NCBI GenBank assembly: GCA_051453625.1
Contig: JBOZIK010000001.1
Coordinates: 10,313,774 to 10,377,773, forward strand
DNA length: 64,000 nucleotides
Origin: Welwitschia mirabilis
Lineage: Eukaryota > Gnetophyta > Gnetopsida > Welwitschiales
Direction: 5' to 3'
A model generated the notes under the pieces. That model was given only the letters and a program-made list of their open reading frames with translations. It was not told the DNA's origin and did no database searches. Below, in pieces: positions 60,632 to 64,000 of the stretch; position 1 is the first letter of the stretch; the number at the start of each line of letters is the position of its first letter. The translations under genes were made by a program, and so were the position numbers.

Positions 60632-62770
60632 TTGCAAAAAGTAGGGATACACCATTATATTTTTGTTGTTAGAAGGATAAAATTATTTTCAGAGAATCAG
60701 ATTTTGAGAAGTCTCCCTTTTTTTAGAATATTTTATAGATTTATAGTTTTAGCACTAGAATCAAATTTAGAAGCTTTGTTTGAACTTGAAATTTCTGTGT
60801 GTGCACAAATCAAGCCAGAGGAAGGCAAAGGAATTGTTGTTAAAATGAATATGGAAGCTGTTGATAAGACAAACAATCATGTTTCTGCATTTAAAGAGAC
60901 ATCTACAGCGGATGAAATCAGCATTTTGGGGGTGAAAACCATTTCAACTCCGGCTTATGTTAGTGGATGTTTAAAGTGATCGACCACGCATGCGTTTTGG
61001 TGGCAAAAAAGAGTTGAGGTTATTAGTATTGAACTGAAAGAACGAAGAATTTATGAAGGTGAAATTTTAGAAGAATCAAGTCGAGGAAGCCAAAAGACAT
61101 TCTACAGAGAAGACTTCGACAATTTAGGTGTAACGGAATTGCTTGATTCTAAGCTTAGGTGGAAAAATGCCCTTGAAAGCACAGGTTTGATTGATCTAGT
61201 CCTTCACCCTTATGAACGAGTATTGCACTCTCACATTATTTCCGAAATGGCTGACACTTACTTAGAAACGGATGACATCGTTAGGTTTACCTGGAATGGT
61301 CAATAGGTGAGGATTTCCATTGATAAGCTCTAGGAGGTTTTAGAATTAGGGATGGTGATTTACAAATTCAGAAGGGTGGAGAAGAAATTGTTACATTAAT
61401 AAAAAAATAAAGTCTGCATATTTTGGTTATAGATTAGGCAATTCTTGTAACTATGGAACTTTAATGAATATTTGTTGCTCGAGAATATTTGAAAATGATC
61501 GCCCAAACTCAGTTGGAGTACCATTTTGGACTTTCAAAATTCTACATGATATAAGGAAGGTTTGTTTTCCGAATGGTGGACACGGTTGTGAGGAAGAATT
61601 TGTTGTACGTTATTGAGTTCCAAGAGAAGCCACAGCTATAAGCTATATCTTCCTATACGGTTTTCATTTGAATGCTCTATTTTTGATATTTTTGAGTCGA
61701 ACCGATAGACTAAATAGCAGTATTCCAGTCAAACGTAGTGGTATTTTTCTTGGCAAAACTTGGCAATAAGGGGATTAATTTGTTTCCTATTGAGGAAAGA
61801 GAAAATCGTGATCTTAAAAGGAAATCAAAATTGCAGTGTCCCATTGACGACTCTACAATTTTTTGTCCAAAGGAAACATTGGCTACAAAATTATTATCCC
61901 TTAAAGTTCGGAATTCAAAATGAGAATCTGCAGCATGAGGATGGCTTTGATAACTTACAATCTACACTTTATAATTTAGAGTGCATTATTAAGATTGCTT
62001 GCACACATAATAAGTTAAATTATTTTGGTGCATTTTTACTTTTCTTTAACAGTTGCTGTAAGATTTTGATTACTTTCAATTTTGATTACTAGATATGAAC
62101 GTTATCACTTCAAGTTCAAAGGCCATTCCCTTAGAAGATATGAGAGGTATATTTCAATTTGCAATGTGAAGTTTTGTTTATTCTATTTATTTAGATTTGA
62201 TTATGAGGATGAACTGGGAAGCTGCAGTTTGAGATGTGAAAGCGATCTTTAAAGGAGAGAAGCCTTCTTTCTTTTTGGTAGCTGATGCAGTAGAAGAATT
62301 GGAAATGAAATGGTAAGCATGGAAGAGTCACCTATCTAATCTAATCTTAGAAGACCAGAATCTGCAAATCTGTTCTTTTTTCAAAAGTTCATTGAGTGAC
62401 CTTTTCTTTGTTCACAGGGCGACTAATGGTTTACTGCTTAGGGGTAAGACTTTAAAAAAGGATTTAATTGAGCTTAGGTCAGAATTGAAGGATTCCCATA
62501 TTAAAAACTTATTTTCAGGAGAAGAATGTGCAAAAATATGAAGCGGTCTGTGATGCTTCTGATGATAGTTCAAATTCTATAGAATTGAGAAAGGTTCCTA
62601 AATCTAATGCCTTCCTTCGAAAAGAAAATGCAATCTTGCTGAATCAAATCGAATAAAGGAATAATGAGATAAAGTGTTTTGTGTTAAAGTTGGAGTCAAA
62701 ATTGGAACTTACTGGTGATCATTCTATTAAGACGACCTCTATTGAAGTGGAGAATTTGCATTTTGGTGCC
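60632..62770 (+). pseudogene. Unrecognised multi-exon coding relic with coiled coil
   Basis: A single plus frame runs about 730 bp (60632 to about 61370) interrupted only by TGA at 60977 and TAGs at 61304 and 61331. It reads EISVCAQIKPEEGKGIVVKM, VKTISTPAYVSG, then WWQKRVEVISIELKERRIYE, EDFDNLGVTELLD, HSHIISEMADTYLETDDIV and RFTWNGQ-VRISIDKL. After a frameshift, 61740-61923 gives INLFPIEERENRDLKRK and CPIDDSTIFCPKETL. Then comes VADAVEELEMKW to 62312, a clean intron (62313-62417, GTAAGC...TTCACAG) and ATNGLLLRGKTLKKDLIELR, followed by charged heptad-like sequence (RKENAILLNQIE, FVLKLESKLEL) to about 62770. Predicted parts are an alpha-helical N-terminal domain and a C-terminal coiled coil. 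I cannot assign a family. The WNGQxVxIS...L segment loosely recalls plant transposon-associated proteins (Transposase_32 or mobile-domain type), but that is speculation. It lies on the opposite strand between Tat protease and RT sequences. Confidence 0.5.
62313..62417 (+). other. Predicted intron of the 60.6-62.8 kb relic
   Basis: Donor ATG/GTAAGC and acceptor TTTGTTCACAG/GG restore an open frame (Lys-Trp-Ala-Thr-Asn-Gly) across a 105-bp T-rich intron. Confidence 0.55.
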
Positions 62771-62812
62771 TACTTTGTGTCCATTGAAAGGTTTCAAATA
62801 AATAAATGAGAT

Positions 62813-62842
62813 AGAGAGAGAGAGAGAGAGAGAGTGAGAGAG
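62813..62842 (+). repeat. (AG)n microsatellite
   Basis: AG repeat with one interruption (agagtgagag). Confidence 0.9.
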
Positions 62843-63627
62843 ATTTAAATCTTGCACTTATTGAAAATGAAATTTTAATTTTTTTAGGTTAATTTTGATT
62901 TTTGTTGATGCTAATCTTGTTGTCTTGTGCAGAGTTGGCAGACATTTGTATGGGCATCACTGAAGGACACTTAAAATATTGTTCAAGCTTTTAGACTCTT
63001 TTCTTGCATTCTTTGATTGTTATGTTTGATGTTTCCTTTAAAGTTTTATTTACCATGACACAATGGCTGTTCAAAACATTTGAGATCCTTTTTTAAGGTT
63101 TATTTGNNNNNNNNNNNNNNNNNNNNNNNNNNNNNNNNNNNNNNNNNNNNNNNNNNNNNNNNNNNNNNNNNNNNNNNNNNNNNNNNNNNNNNNNNNNNNN
63201 NNNNNNNNNNNNNNNNNNNNNNNNNNNNNNNNNNNNNNNNNNNNNNNNNNNNNNNNNNNNNNNNNNNNNNNNNNNNNNNNNNNNNAAAATTTTTATTACC
63301 CTTTTTTGTGTGAATTTTATTAACATACATGATTTGGGATCAAGGATTATTTGTGAATTTTATATTTGGCCTTATTGGAATTTTTTTTTTGTTTTTATAA
63401 ATTTGCCCTTTCTTTGTATATTTTCAAGATTGGCAACTAATTATTGAACAGGCTTTTCTAGGTTCAATTCAACAATGGATGATCACGAATTGATCATATT
63501 TTAAAGGGATGTGAATCTTGTTCGTCAACATGAACTTGTAGTAATGGGATTAGGGATTGTTTGCATTTATCTTTTGTTGATGCACCTTTATCATGGTTGT
63601 CATTCATTTTAATCGTTGTTGGAATAG
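62843..63627. other. Unassigned stretch with 179-N gap
   Basis: T-rich sequence with an N run at 63107-63285. No motif recognised. It could be the right flank or last intron of the 60.6-62.8 kb locus, or the interrupted Tat element. Confidence 0.35.
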
Positions 63628-63879
63628 TTATACTTCTTTCGAATTGAACTCTTCTTTAGAATTATTGCTAGAGCTTATTGTTTGATTGGACAAGGAAATC
63701 ATGGCTTTTGAATCATAAATCCAAGGTCTTTTCAATAGTAAATTAAATGATGAGGATGATTCCACAACATGAAATTGAGAATTCATGTCGTTCTTTCTAT
63801 TTTCATTTCTAAACATATAGTTCCTATGGAAGATTTTTTTTTTTTTTTTGGTCATCAAATCTACTAATTGTAATAGCAT
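63628..63879 (-). pseudogene. Tat-type gypsy protease-region fragment
   Basis: The 83-codon minus frame contains FHVVESSSSFNLLLKRPWIY and SKAMISLSNQ, matching the segment after the retropepsin in Tat elements (family FxVxDxxxxYNxLLGRPWIHxxxAxxSxxHQ; Gly of LLGRPW changed to Lys). A T-run at about 63834-63849 gives the poly-Lys near its start. It may be the upstream part of the same Tat element whose RT begins at 59883. Confidence 0.6.
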
Positions 63880-64000
63880 TGCTCAAGTTCATTTGATCTT
63901 GTTGGAGGCAGTCTAAAGTAACAAAATTTAATTTAGGCCCATAAGCAATGAATGATCTCTTAATTTTATTTTCACCAGTGTTGAGTATGATATAAAGAGG
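63880..64000. other. Right edge, probable continuation of the Tat fragment
   Basis: Too short to assign. It would be the protease core or gag end on the minus strand. Confidence 0.3.

Overview
This is nuclear DNA from a seed plant. A large, repeat-laden, AT-rich genome (conifer or other gymnosperm type) is the most likely source. The plant assignment rests on a plant-type VAMP72 longin exon, a complete spliced AMMECR1-domain gene with short GT-AG introns, and plant retrotransposon lineages: Ty1/copia, Ty3/gypsy chromovirus, Tat/Athila-like gypsy, and a plant L1-type LINE. The gymnosperm suggestion is inference from how old and decayed the elements are. The sequence is a draft with 14 runs of N (10 to 900 bases), and at least three of these have the same sequence on both sides.

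Layout. 1-1.92 kb: 5' end of a VAMP72 R-SNARE gene on the minus strand (TATA box, 5'-UTR intron, first coding exon); the rest lies beyond the left edge. 2.8-14.7 kb: a decayed copia element whose right-hand terminal repeat is split by a 7.6-kb LTR element (minus strand, repeats of about 1.3-1.45 kb); copia sequence resumes at 14.04 kb. 14.7-24 kb: mostly unassignable AT-rich DNA with degenerate tandem repeats, a possible tiny retroposon with an 11-bp target duplication, two copies of an exon-like fragment, and several microsatellites. 24.06-28.1 kb: decayed chromovirus gypsy element (minus). 28.73-32.96 kb: decayed LINE (minus) lacking its reverse transcriptase core. 33.84-38.55 kb: LTR element with an initiator-Met-type primer site but no visible pol. 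39.2-42.3 kb: two Tat/Athila-like gypsy fragments in opposite orientation. 42.3-47.2 kb: AT-rich DNA with possible SINE remnants.

47.6-50.9 kb is the only complete gene. It encodes a 205-residue AMMECR1-domain protein in five exons on the plus strand, with a TATA box upstream and a duplicated, hairpin-bearing 3' flank. 51-60 kb holds a gypsy 3' end, a 2.18-kb tandem duplication (polyprotein tail + polypurine tract + LTR) and a decayed Tat-lineage pol (minus). 60.6-62.8 kb, on the plus strand, is a decayed multi-exon coding locus that I cannot identify; it lies between Tat protease (63.7 kb) and Tat RT (59.9 kb) sequences. It is the best candidate in the window for something not yet described.

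The two host genes are not functionally linked. Everything else is layered transposon debris in which stop codons often look like C-to-T decay. I saw no CRISPR array, rRNA, intact tRNA gene or prokaryotic operon.
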